49,230 nucleotides of DNA from JBJHDF01 sp050486405. Lineage in GTDB: Bacteria; Pseudomonadota; Gammaproteobacteria; Pseudomonadales; Cellvibrionaceae. The notes under the pieces are model-generated. The model saw only the letters and a program-made list of their open reading frames with translations, had not been told where the DNA came from and ran no database searches. The DNA is taken from assembly GCA_050486405.1 (NCBI GenBank), contig JBJHDF010000028.1, forward strand, positions 1 through 49,230, given 5' to 3'. Positions 6,640-13,730 of this stretch are shown here, in pieces. How positions within the stretch are numbered: position 1 is the stretch's first letter; every line of letters begins with the position of its first letter. A program made the translations under genes and the position numbers.

Positions 6640-8865
6640 TTAGCCCAGGCTGGCCAGCGCCCGGTTCAGGGTGGCGCTGGGCTGCATCACCGCGGCGGTC
6701 AGCCTGGCATCGGGGCGGTAGTAGCCGCCGATATTCACCGGCTTGCCCTGCACTCCATTCAACTCGGCAACAATGGTCGCTTCATTATCCGCAAGAGTCC
6801 GGGCCAGGCCAGCAAACAGGTCGCGCAGCTCGGGGTCCCCGCTCTGCCCGGCCAGCGCCTGGGCCCAGTAGAGCGCCAGGTAGAAATGGCTGCCCCGGTT
6901 ATCCAGTTCACCCGCCTTGCGCGAGGGGGACTTGTTCTCGTCCAGAAAGCGCCCGGTGGCCTGATCCAGGGTGCTGGCCAGCACCTGGGCTTTGGCATTG
7001 CCGGCGGCCTTGGCGTAGTGCTCCAGTGAGGCGGCCAGGGCCAGGAATTCACCCAGGGAGTCCCAGCGCAGGTGGTTTTCCTGCAGCAGTTGCTGCACAT
7101 GCTTGGGCGCCGAACCGCCGGCGCCGGTCTCGAACAGGCCGCCGCCGTTCATCAGGGGCACAATGGACAGCATCTTGGCGCTGGTGCCCAATTCCAGGAT
7201 GGGGAAGAGGTCTGTCAGATAGTCGCGCAGGACATTGCCGGTGACGGAAATGGTGTCCTCGCCCCGGCGGATACGCTCCACCGAAAAGCGGGTAGCGTCT
7301 TCCGGGGTCATGATGCGGATATCCAGGCCACTGGTGTCGTGGTCCTTGAGGTAGCGCTCCACCTTGGCGATCAGCTGGGCGTCGTGGGCCCGCTCGGGGT
7401 TGAGCCAGAAGACCGCCGGGGTGCCGGAATCCCGGGCGCGGTTGACCGCCAGCTTGACCCAGTCGCGGATGGGGGCGTCCCTGGTCTGGCACATGCGCCA
7501 GATGTCACCGGCTGCCACCGGGTGCTCCATGAGCGCCTGGCCAGCCTCGTCCAACACGCGCACAGTCCCGGCAGCGGGGATCTCGAAGGTCTTGTCGTGG
7601 GAGCCGTACTCCTCCGCCTTCTGGGCCATCAGGCCCACATTGGGCACGCTGCCCATGGTGGTGGGGTCGAAGGCGCCGTGCTGTTTGCAGTCGTCGATCA
7701 CCGCTTGGTAGACACCGGCGTAGCAGCGGTCGGGAATCACCGCCTTGGCGTCCTGGCGCTCGCCTGCTGCGTTCCACATCTTGCCCGAGTCGCGGATCAT
7801 GGCGGGCATGGAGGCGTCAACAATCACGTCGCTGGGCACATGCAGGTTGGTGATCCCCTTGTCGGAGTCCACCATGGCCAGGGCCGGGCGCTGGCCGTAG
7901 CAGGCCTCGATGTCCGCCTCGATGGCGGCGCGCTGGTCCGCCGGCAGTTTTTCCAGGGCACCGTAGAGATCGCCGATGCCGTTGTTGACGTCCACGCCCA
8001 GTGCCTTGAGTGTCCCGGCGTGCTTGCTCAGCACCGGCTCGTAGAACACGGACACCGCATGACCGAAGATGATGGGGTCGGAAACCTTCATCATGGTGGC
8101 TTTCAGGTGCAGCGAGAAAAGCACGCCCTGCCGTTTGGCGTCCTCCACCTGGGCGGCGAGGAAGTCGCGCAGAGCCCGGCGGCTCATGACGGCGGCGTCG
8201 ATCACCTCGCCTTCAAGCAGCGGAGTCTTTTCCTTGAGTACCCGCACCTGACCGTCGTCCGTATGCAGCTCGATGCGCACGCTGCCGGCCTTTGCCACCA
8301 GCACGGACTTCTCGCTGCCGAAGAAATCGCCCTCGTTCATATGGGCCACATGGGTTTTGGAATCCCTGCTCCAGGCGCCCATGCGATGGGGATTCTTGCG
8401 GGCGTAGCTCTTCACCGAGGCCGGCGCTCGGCGGTCGGAGTTGCCCTCTCGCAGCACCGGGTTCACGGCACTGCCCTTGACCCGGTCGTAGCGGGCGCGG
8501 ATGTCTTTTTCCGCATCGGTCTGCGGGTCTTCCGGGTAGTCCGGCAAGGGGTAGCCCTGGCCCTGCAGTTCCTTGATGGCCGCTTTCAACTGGGGAATGG
8601 AGGCGCTGATATTGGGCAGCTTGATGATATTGGCTTCCGGGGTCCTGGCCAGCTCACCCAGCAGACTCAGGTGATCCGGAATCCGCTGCTCCTCGCTGAG
8701 AAACTCGGGAAACTGGGCGATGATCCGCCCGGACAGGGAGATGTCACTCACCTCGATATCGATGCCCGCCGGCGCGGCAAAGGCCTTGACGATAGGCAGC
8801 AGCGAGTAGGTGGCCAGCGCCGGGGCTTCGTCGGTTTCGGTGTAGACAATCTTGAATTCGCTCAT
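6640..8865 (-). CDS. icd: Monomeric NADP-dependent isocitrate dehydrogenase
   Basis: This TCA enzyme oxidises isocitrate to 2-oxoglutarate and CO2 with NADP. The 741-residue length and sequence from MSEFKIVYTETDEAP to the C-terminal NRALASLG are those of the single-chain type (Azotobacter/Vibrio class), unrelated in size to the 45 kDa dimeric enzyme. The start at 8865 was chosen from the conserved N-terminus and AAGGAG about 12 nt upstream. The open frame continues upstream to 9588, but that part overlaps rluE and an intergenic palindrome and is not coding. Pseudomonas-like genomes also place icd next to cspD. Confidence 0.98.
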   Translation of the reverse strand: MSEFKIVYTETDEAPALATYSLLPIVKAFAAPAGIDIEVSDISLSGRIIAQFPEFLSEEQRIPDHLSLLGELARTPEANIIKLPNISASIPQLKAAIKELQGQGYPLPDYPEDPQTDAEKDIRARYDRVKGSAVNPVLREGNSDRRAPASVKSYARKNPHRMGAWSRDSKTHVAHMNEGDFFGSEKSVLVAKAGSVRIELHTDDGQVRVLKEKTPLLEGEVIDAAVMSRRALRDFLAAQVEDAKRQGVLFSLHLKATMMKVSDPIIFGHAVSVFYEPVLSKHAGTLKALGVDVNNGIGDLYGALEKLPADQRAAIEADIEACYGQRPALAMVDSDKGITNLHVPSDVIVDASMPAMIRDSGKMWNAAGERQDAKAVIPDRCYAGVYQAVIDDCKQHGAFDPTTMGSVPNVGLMAQKAEEYGSHDKTFEIPAAGTVRVLDEAGQALMEHPVAAGDIWRMCQTRDAPIRDWVKLAVNRARDSGTPAVFWLNPERAHDAQLIAKVERYLKDHDTSGLDIRIMTPEDATRFSVERIRRGEDTISVTGNVLRDYLTDLFPILELGTSAKMLSIVPLMNGGGLFETGAGGSAPKHVQQLLQENHLRWDSLGEFLALAASLEHYAKAAGNAKAQVLASTLDQATGRFLDENKSPSRKAGELDNRGSHFYLALYWAQALAGQSGDPELRDLFAGLARTLADNEATIVAELNGVQGKPVNIGGYYRPDARLTAAVMQPSATLNRALASLG

Positions 8866-8904
8866 AGCTCGGGCGGGCTCCTTAGATAGCAGGCAACAGG
8901 CAAG

Positions 8905-9093
8905 AAGCCGCTTCAGAAACGTAGCGAGCGCGCGCTTGGTGGTGGCCGCCGGAGCGCAGGAACCGCACGCCTGCATGGATGCAGGCGGTAGAGCGACGCA
9001 GGAGCCAAAGCCGCAATGCGTACGCTGCACATGAGGATTCCGAGCACCGCCGGACGCCGCCAAGCGTGCGCGCAGTAGTTTCTGGGGCGGCTG
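8905..9093. repeat. Long imperfect palindrome between icd and rluE
   Basis: The 270 bp gap between the divergent genes is mostly one structure. The left arm segment from 8905 (AAGCCGCTTCAGAAAC) pairs with the segment ending near 9093 (GTTTCTGGGGCGGCT). Further in, GCGCGCGCTTGGTGG (about 8928-8942) pairs with the CCGCCAAGCGTGCGCGC region (about 9057-9073), and GCCGCCGG with CCGCCGGAC. A small 9 bp perfect hairpin with loop GG (8968-8987) projects from the left arm. Pairing continues toward a centre near 9000. It looks like a dispersed REP/ERIC-type palindromic repeat or a structured RNA. Only one copy is visible here. Confidence 0.6.
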
Positions 9094-9135
9094 AAAAAAA
9101 TCGCGCGAATTATACCAGTCCTGTAGACTTTTCGC

Positions 9136-9702
9136 ATGCCCCGACTGATCCTGTTCAACAAGCCCTACGACGTGCTGTCCCAGTTCACTGATGGCGACGG
9201 CCGCCCCACTTTGGGGCAGTTTATCGACCTGCCCGGCGTTTACCCCGCCGGCCGACTGGACCGCGACTCCGAAGGCCTGTTGCTGCTCACCAACGATGGC
9301 GCCCTGCAGGCGCGCGTCGCCCACCCGAAATTCAAGCTGCCCAAGACTTACTGGGTACAGGTGGAAGGCATTCCGGACAGGCAGGCTCTGGAGCAACTGC
9401 GACGCGGCGTTCAACTCAAGGACGGCAAAACCCGCCCCGCCCGGGCGCGGCTGTTGGAGCCCCCGGCGATCTGGCCAAGAAATCCGCCAATCCGCGAGCG
9501 CAAGCAGATACCTACCCGGTGGCTGGAGCTGATCATTACCGAGGGAAAAAACCGCCAGGTGCGACGCATGACCGCCGCCGTGGGCCACCCCACCCTGCGC
9601 CTGATTCGGGTGGCGATTGGCAGTTGGACGCTGGAGGATTTGGCGCCAGGGGAGTATCGGAGCCTGGAGGTAAATCTGCCCGCAGCGAGAGAAAAGGGAT
9701 AG
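9136..9702 (+). CDS. rluE: 23S rRNA pseudouridine synthase RluE-like
   Basis: The enzyme belongs to the RsuA/RluB/E/F family, and RluE modifies U2457 of 23S rRNA. The catalytic motif is AGRLDRDSEGLLLLTNDG with Asp42. The conserved N-terminal LILFNKPYDVLSQFTD and the terminal block EGKNRQVRRMTAAVGHPTLRL fit RluE, which is short and has no S4 domain. At 188 residues it is slightly shorter than E. coli RluE. Its promoter must lie in or beside the palindrome upstream. Confidence 0.94.
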   Translation: MPRLILFNKPYDVLSQFTDGDGRPTLGQFIDLPGVYPAGRLDRDSEGLLLLTNDGALQARVAHPKFKLPKTYWVQVEGIPDRQALEQLRRGVQLKDGKTRPARARLLEPPAIWPRNPPIRERKQIPTRWLELIITEGKNRQVRRMTAAVGHPTLRLIRVAIGSWTLEDLAPGEYRSLEVNLPAAREKG

Positions 9703-9722
9703 CGCCCTATAAACAACCCTCT

Positions 9723-10205
9723 TTACTGAGAAGAGCTGTCTACAACCAACATCTGAGAGGTAATTTCCTTAATCTTCGCCTCAGCATTTATAAATTTGTT
9801 TGGTCCGGGAACCCGGGTAGCATCGTAGGTTGCCTGTGCAATTACGTTAGTGCCAGCACTGTCAGTCATCCAGATTTGAGCGTAGGACATGTAGGCAGCC
9901 AAATCCCAACTCCACTGAGCAACATAAAAGCAAAGCGCATCGCATGATTGCACTTCCTCAGGTGACCATGTAGGTTGCCACCGATTATGCTTTCTCTCAT
10001 AGGCGCCATCCACCACAACAGGTAGGATACCATTCGCTTCAAACTCTTCCTGCAGCGCCGTCAGCACTCCGTCCTTTACTGCTTCATGCTTTACAATACA
10101 TACGTTGCCTGGCGCGGGAGCGTTAAGCTGCGAAATTTCTTGCTTCGCTGCACAGCCTCCAAGTACAGCCAACGCAATCACAACGACCAGTATATTTTTA
10201 ATCAT
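9723..10205 (-). CDS. Sbal_3080-type lipoprotein
   Basis: The 160-residue protein has a lipoprotein signal peptide ending AVLGGC (Cys18). Conserved features of the Sbal_3080 lipoprotein family are the segment NVCIVKHEAVKDG, a central QWSWDLAAYMSYAQIWM and the C-terminal GPNKFINAEAKIKEITSQML. The function is unknown. The gene is visibly more AT-rich than its neighbours and has an AAGGA ribosome site before the ATG, which suggests recent acquisition. It is convergent with rluE. Confidence 0.85.
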   Translation of the reverse strand: MIKNILVVVIALAVLGGCAAKQEISQLNAPAPGNVCIVKHEAVKDGVLTALQEEFEANGILPVVVDGAYERKHNRWQPTWSPEEVQSCDALCFYVAQWSWDLAAYMSYAQIWMTDSAGTNVIAQATYDATRVPGPNKFINAEAKIKEITSQMLVVDSSSQ

Positions 10206-10333
10206 TATATTTTTCCTTGTATTAACAAATTGTATATCCGGTATAAGCGCTATCCTTCCCGACCCTGCGCTATATCTACTCTCGAAAAACCCTCAGCCCC
10301 TTGATGATAAACACTTCCCGCCGTTTTGCAAGA

Positions 10334-11686
10334 TCACAAAAATACACTGATCGCCAGCACTATCACCAAAGCCACCACGCCGATAATGGTTTCCATTACC
10401 GTCCAGGACATCAGGGTCTGTCGCTCCGTGAGACCCATAAACTGCTTGACCAGCCAGAAGCCAGTGTCGTTGAAGTGGGACAACACCGTGGCGCCGGCGG
10501 CGATGGCGATCACCACGGCGCCCACCAGGGCGGGGGAGTAGTCACCCATGCCCAGCAGCGGCGCCACCAGCCCGGCGGCGGTGACCATGGCCACGGTGGC
10601 CGAACCCTGCAACACACGAATGCCCATGGCGATGAGGAACGCAAAGAGCACCACCGGCAGGTTGGTGGTGGTCATCATGTCCGCCAGGGCGTCACCGACA
10701 CCGGTTTCCACCAGCACCCGACCAAAAACGCCACCGGCACCGGTGAGCAGGATGATCATGCCCACCGGCTCCATGGAGCGCTCGGCCACCCGCTGCATTT
10801 CCTCGCGACTGAAACCCAACCGGGTTCCGAGGAAATAAAACGCCAGCAGCAGCGCCGCCGTCAGCGCGGTAAAGGGGTGGCCGATAAAGACCAGCCACTG
10901 GCGCAGGTTGCTGCCCTCTTCCAGCCAGACACTGCTGGCAGTATTGAGCAGTATCAGAACCAGCGGCAGGGCGATAATGGCCAGTACAATACCGAAACCC
11001 GGCACCTTGCGCGGTTGGCCGTCTTCACTGTCCGGTTCGTCTTGCGGCACGTGGTGGGGTACGCCGGTGTGGATGCGTGTGCCGATGTAACGGCCAAAGA
11101 AAATGCCACCGACAATGGCGGCGGGAACTCCGGCAACAAAGCCCCAGAGAATCACCCAGCCCAGATCCGCACCCAGCAATGCCGCCACCGTCACCGGCCC
11201 GGGTGTGGGCGGGATAAACGAGTGTGCCACGGCAATACCGGCCACCAGGGGAATACCGTAGTAGAGCATGGAGCGGCCGGTGCGGCGCACCAGGTCGTAG
11301 ACCAGAGGAATCAGCAGGATCAGCGCCACTTCGAAAAATACCGGTATGGCCACGATCAGACCGATAATGGTCAGCCCCCAGGGCGCCCGGGGCTCGCCGG
11401 CGCGGCGGATCAGGGTGTTGGCGATCTGCCGGGCGCCACCGGACACCCGCAGTATTTCGCCAATCATGGTGCCCACGCCGATCACCACGGCGATATAGCC
11501 CAGGGTGCGGCCCATGCCCTGCTGCACCACGCCGGGTATCTCCGCCAGGGGGATGCCGCCAGCGATGGCCACACCCACACTGACCACCAGCAGGGCGACA
11601 AAGGCGTGCACCTTGCACACCACGATCAGGACCAGCAGAGCGACGATGCTCAGAACAGCAAGCAGGATCAGAAAACCGGCAGACAT
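10334..11686 (-). CDS. gntP: GntP-family permease (gluconate/sugar-acid symporter)
   Basis: This inner-membrane transporter has about 12-14 hydrophobic segments over 450 residues. Family signatures include VVIGVGTMIGEILRVSGGA, the conserved HSFIPPTPGPVTVA loop, LTGAGGVFGRVLVETGVG, and LSHFNDTGFWLVKQF near the C-terminus. The start at 11686 (MSAGFLILLAV) has GGGAG upstream; an in-frame extension to 11737 adds a hydrophilic segment unlikely to be translated. No gluconokinase, dehydratase or regulator gene lies beside it, so the substrate (gluconate, glycerate or another hydroxy acid) is open. Confidence 0.93.
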   Translation of the reverse strand: MSAGFLILLAVLSIVALLVLIVVCKVHAFVALLVVSVGVAIAGGIPLAEIPGVVQQGMGRTLGYIAVVIGVGTMIGEILRVSGGARQIANTLIRRAGEPRAPWGLTIIGLIVAIPVFFEVALILLIPLVYDLVRRTGRSMLYYGIPLVAGIAVAHSFIPPTPGPVTVAALLGADLGWVILWGFVAGVPAAIVGGIFFGRYIGTRIHTGVPHHVPQDEPDSEDGQPRKVPGFGIVLAIIALPLVLILLNTASSVWLEEGSNLRQWLVFIGHPFTALTAALLLAFYFLGTRLGFSREEMQRVAERSMEPVGMIILLTGAGGVFGRVLVETGVGDALADMMTTTNLPVVLFAFLIAMGIRVLQGSATVAMVTAAGLVAPLLGMGDYSPALVGAVVIAIAAGATVLSHFNDTGFWLVKQFMGLTERQTLMSWTVMETIIGVVALVIVLAISVFL

Positions 11687-12170
11687 GGCGGAACTCCCAT
11701 GGTCATTGTCATTATTTGCAGGACGCCAGAGACGCATGGGGGCGCCCAGGGATCTGCCGCAGATACTACCGGCTTTGCCCCGGGACCGAAAGCGCTGTCA
11801 TTTTGTCATCATGCGACGCTACTCTAGCCCGAATATTTCACCAAACCGCTCGGTAATTGTCGCTACGCCTTTACTGGCAAGGCCTACGGGCAATTCGGGG
11901 TCGGTGACGTTTTGTCACCAGCTACGCTTGCCAGTTGCCGGTCTGGTTCCGGGGCCTTGTGAGTGGACGTGCTCCTTGCACCCTGGAACCACCAGTGCTC
12001 CAGTCGCGAGCCCGCTCACAAGGCCCCGGCCCGTCGCCGGCAAGCTGGCATTTGGTGAAATATTCGGGCTAGCCCGGGCGGTGAGGAGCACCGTATACTC
12101 AGCTTGGGAAAACAACAAAATCCATCCCCATCGACCCCTGACAACTCCCTGTATGTAAAAGTGTGAGACC
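11687..12170. other. Gene-free gap holding a small inverted-repeat element
   Basis: These 484 bases between gntP and the LysE gene contain no credible coding frame. About half is the inverted-repeat element at 11824-12072. Downstream of it, TATACT (12094-12099) could be a -10 box for the LysE gene, but no fitting -35 box is present. Confidence 0.5.
11824..12072. mobile_element. MITE-like element with perfect 22 bp terminal inverted repeats
   Basis: The sequence at 11824-11845, beginning CTAGCCCGAATATTTCACC, is the exact reverse complement of 12051-12072. Inside, 11949-11963 is the exact reverse complement of 12015-12029 (GGGGCCTTGTGAG with CTCACAAGGCCCC). GCTTGCCAGTTGCCGG (from about 11926) also pairs with CCGGCAAGCTGGCA (about 12037-12050). 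A separate hairpin GGTGAC-GTTTT-GTCACC occupies 11903-11919. The outermost CTAG on each side may be a 4 bp target duplication, since CTAG is its own reverse complement. No transposase is encoded, so this is a non-autonomous element or a large structured RNA. Confidence 0.6.
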
Positions 12171-12824
12171 GTGAAAGTGGACAACGGCCTGTCATTCTCT
12201 GCGCTGGCGGCTCTGTTCGGCGCCATGGCCCTGCTGGCCGCGGTGCCCAGCGTCAGTGTGCTGGCAGTATCCGCCCGCTCGGCGACCAGCGGCTTCCGAC
12301 ACGGAGCCGCGACGGCCCTGGGTGTGGTCGGCGGTGACGCGGTTCTAATCGTCGTGGCCGTTTTCGGGCTGGTATTGCTGGCCGACCTTCTGAACCAGTG
12401 GTTCGTCCTGGTGATGCTGGCCGGCGGCAGCTATCTGATCTGGCTGGGCATCGGCTTCTGGCGGACGCGCCCCCGCGATGCTACAAGTAGGGAAGGTGTC
12501 AGTCAGTCCCTGCCCGCCAGTTTCGCCGCCGGACTGATGATCACCCTGGGCGACCAGAAGGCTCTGGTCTTCTACTTAGGCTTCTTCCCTGCCTTCGTGG
12601 ACCTGCAATCCCTTACCGGCCGGGAAGTCGTGCTGATTCTCGCCGCCGCCCTGCTGGCCGTGGGTGGTGTCAAGCTGATCTATGCCTGGCTGGCTCACCG
12701 GAGCGGGCAGTTGCTGTCGCCCCGACTGGGAGAGGGACTGAACCGCCTGGCGGCAGCGGTACTCTGGTGCGCCGGCATTCTGTTGTTGTGGCGCGCCCTA
12801 CTGTCCCTGGGCGAATTAAGCTAA
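12171..12824 (+). CDS. LysE/RhtB-family exporter
   Basis: The 217-residue membrane protein has about six hydrophobic segments and the family architecture of amino-acid and metabolite exporters. Typical features are FRHGAATALGVVGGDAVLI after the first helix, GGSYLIWLGIGFWRTRP, and GLMITLGDQKALVFYLGFFPAFVD. The usual PGP motif in the first helix is replaced by AAVPSVSVLAV. The start is taken as GTG 12171; an internal ATG at 12224 would remove much of helix 1. The substrate is unknown. Confidence 0.88.
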   Translation: MKVDNGLSFSALAALFGAMALLAAVPSVSVLAVSARSATSGFRHGAATALGVVGGDAVLIVVAVFGLVLLADLLNQWFVLVMLAGGSYLIWLGIGFWRTRPRDATSREGVSQSLPASFAAGLMITLGDQKALVFYLGFFPAFVDLQSLTGREVVLILAAALLAVGGVKLIYAWLAHRSGQLLSPRLGEGLNRLAAAVLWCAGILLLWRALLSLGELS

Positions 12825-12865
12825 ACTGGCGCCAACTAAAAAATGTGTTATCAGTAAAAGCTTTT

Positions 12866-12901
12866 TCATAAACGGAGAGCCAGACGCGCGGTAGTTTATG
12901 A
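12866..12901. promoter_or_regulatory. Inverted repeat before the response regulator gene
   Basis: TCATAAAC (12866-12873) and GTTTATGA (12894-12901) are perfect 8 bp inverted copies 20 nt apart, just upstream of the response regulator start. The layout fits an operator, possibly for autoregulation, but no matching second site was found before the surface-protein gene. Confidence 0.3.
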
Positions 12902-12929
12902 GATGGCTTCCAGTTATCAGGAAGAACCC

Positions 12930-13637
12930 ATGCCACCAGCCCAGAACCGGCTCCGGGTATTGATAGTCGAAGACGAAGCCGACTACCGGGAAGAGCTTAT
13001 CTATCTGCTTTGCAGCGCCGGCATCGAGGCCCGGGGCGTGAGTGACGCACGCGCACTGTACCACCGTCTGGAGCAGTGGTCGCCCCATGTGGTGATACTG
13101 GATGTGGGCTTGCCCGGGGAAGACGGCTTCAGCGTTCTCAAGCAACTGCGCCATCACGACAACCTGGGCGTGATCATGCTCACCGCCCGCGGCGCTCAGC
13201 GCGACAAGGTGCAGGGCCTGCTGTCCGGTGCCGATGCCTATCTGGTGAAACCCGTGCCCCTGCCGGAATTGACCGCCACCCTGTGGGCCGTGGTTCGCCG
13301 AATCGGAACGACTCCCACACCACCGCCTGCCAGACATTGGCAACTCAGCCGAGATGGCTGGACGCTGTTCAAGCCTGACGGTGACACTGTTGCCTTGACC
13401 ACCTCGGAGCGTTTATTTGTTGATGCCATGGCTCGCTCCGGCACCGCCGGCCAGGCCGTTCCAAGAGAGACACTGGTTCTGGCCATGGGCGGCAACCCCG
13501 ATATCTACGATCCCCATCGGCTGGAAACCCTGGTGAGCCGCCTCAGAGCCAAAGCCGGACCCGCCTTTCCCTTAAAGACCGTGCGAGGCGTCGGTTATTG
13601 TTTGACACGACCAATAGAGCTGCCGCCGTCTTCGTGA
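12930..13637 (+). CDS. OmpR/PhoB-type response regulator
   Basis: A receiver domain (about residues 7-118) carries the acidic pocket VEDEAD, the phospho-acceptor Asp in ILDVGLPGEDG (Asp58 from this start), LTARG, and the conserved Lys in YLVKP. A winged-helix DNA-binding domain follows, ending SRLRAKAG...VRGVGYCL. The ATG at 12930 has AGGAAG five bases upstream; the ATG at 12903 is an alternative that adds nine residues. No kinase gene adjoins it. The next gene is the giant surface protein 93 nt downstream, and a histidine kinase gene lies convergent beyond that. Confidence 0.93.
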   Translation: MPPAQNRLRVLIVEDEADYREELIYLLCSAGIEARGVSDARALYHRLEQWSPHVVILDVGLPGEDGFSVLKQLRHHDNLGVIMLTARGAQRDKVQGLLSGADAYLVKPVPLPELTATLWAVVRRIGTTPTPPPARHWQLSRDGWTLFKPDGDTVALTTSERLFVDAMARSGTAGQAVPRETLVLAMGGNPDIYDPHRLETLVSRLRAKAGPAFPLKTVRGVGYCLTRPIELPPSS

Positions 13638-13730
13638 GAAAGCGGTGAGATTTCGTCAGCATTGGTGCAGGAAACACACAAGACTTTCCTCTAGCATCCT
13701 GAGCAAACCATTCAGTCTCAGGAGAGCAGC

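Noticed and set aside
7072..8889. 605-residue plus-strand frame across icd
   Set aside because: It is antisense to icd with His/Gly/Val-rich shadow composition.
8866..9588. N-terminal extension of icd to 9588 (a 982-residue frame)
   Set aside because: It overlaps rluE on the other strand and the palindrome. Monomeric isocitrate dehydrogenases are about 740 residues and start at MSEFKI, with a good ribosome site at 8865.
10301..11827. 508-residue plus-strand frame across gntP
   Set aside because: Its His/Gln/Gly-rich sequence is the reverse reading of membrane helices of a clear GntP permease.
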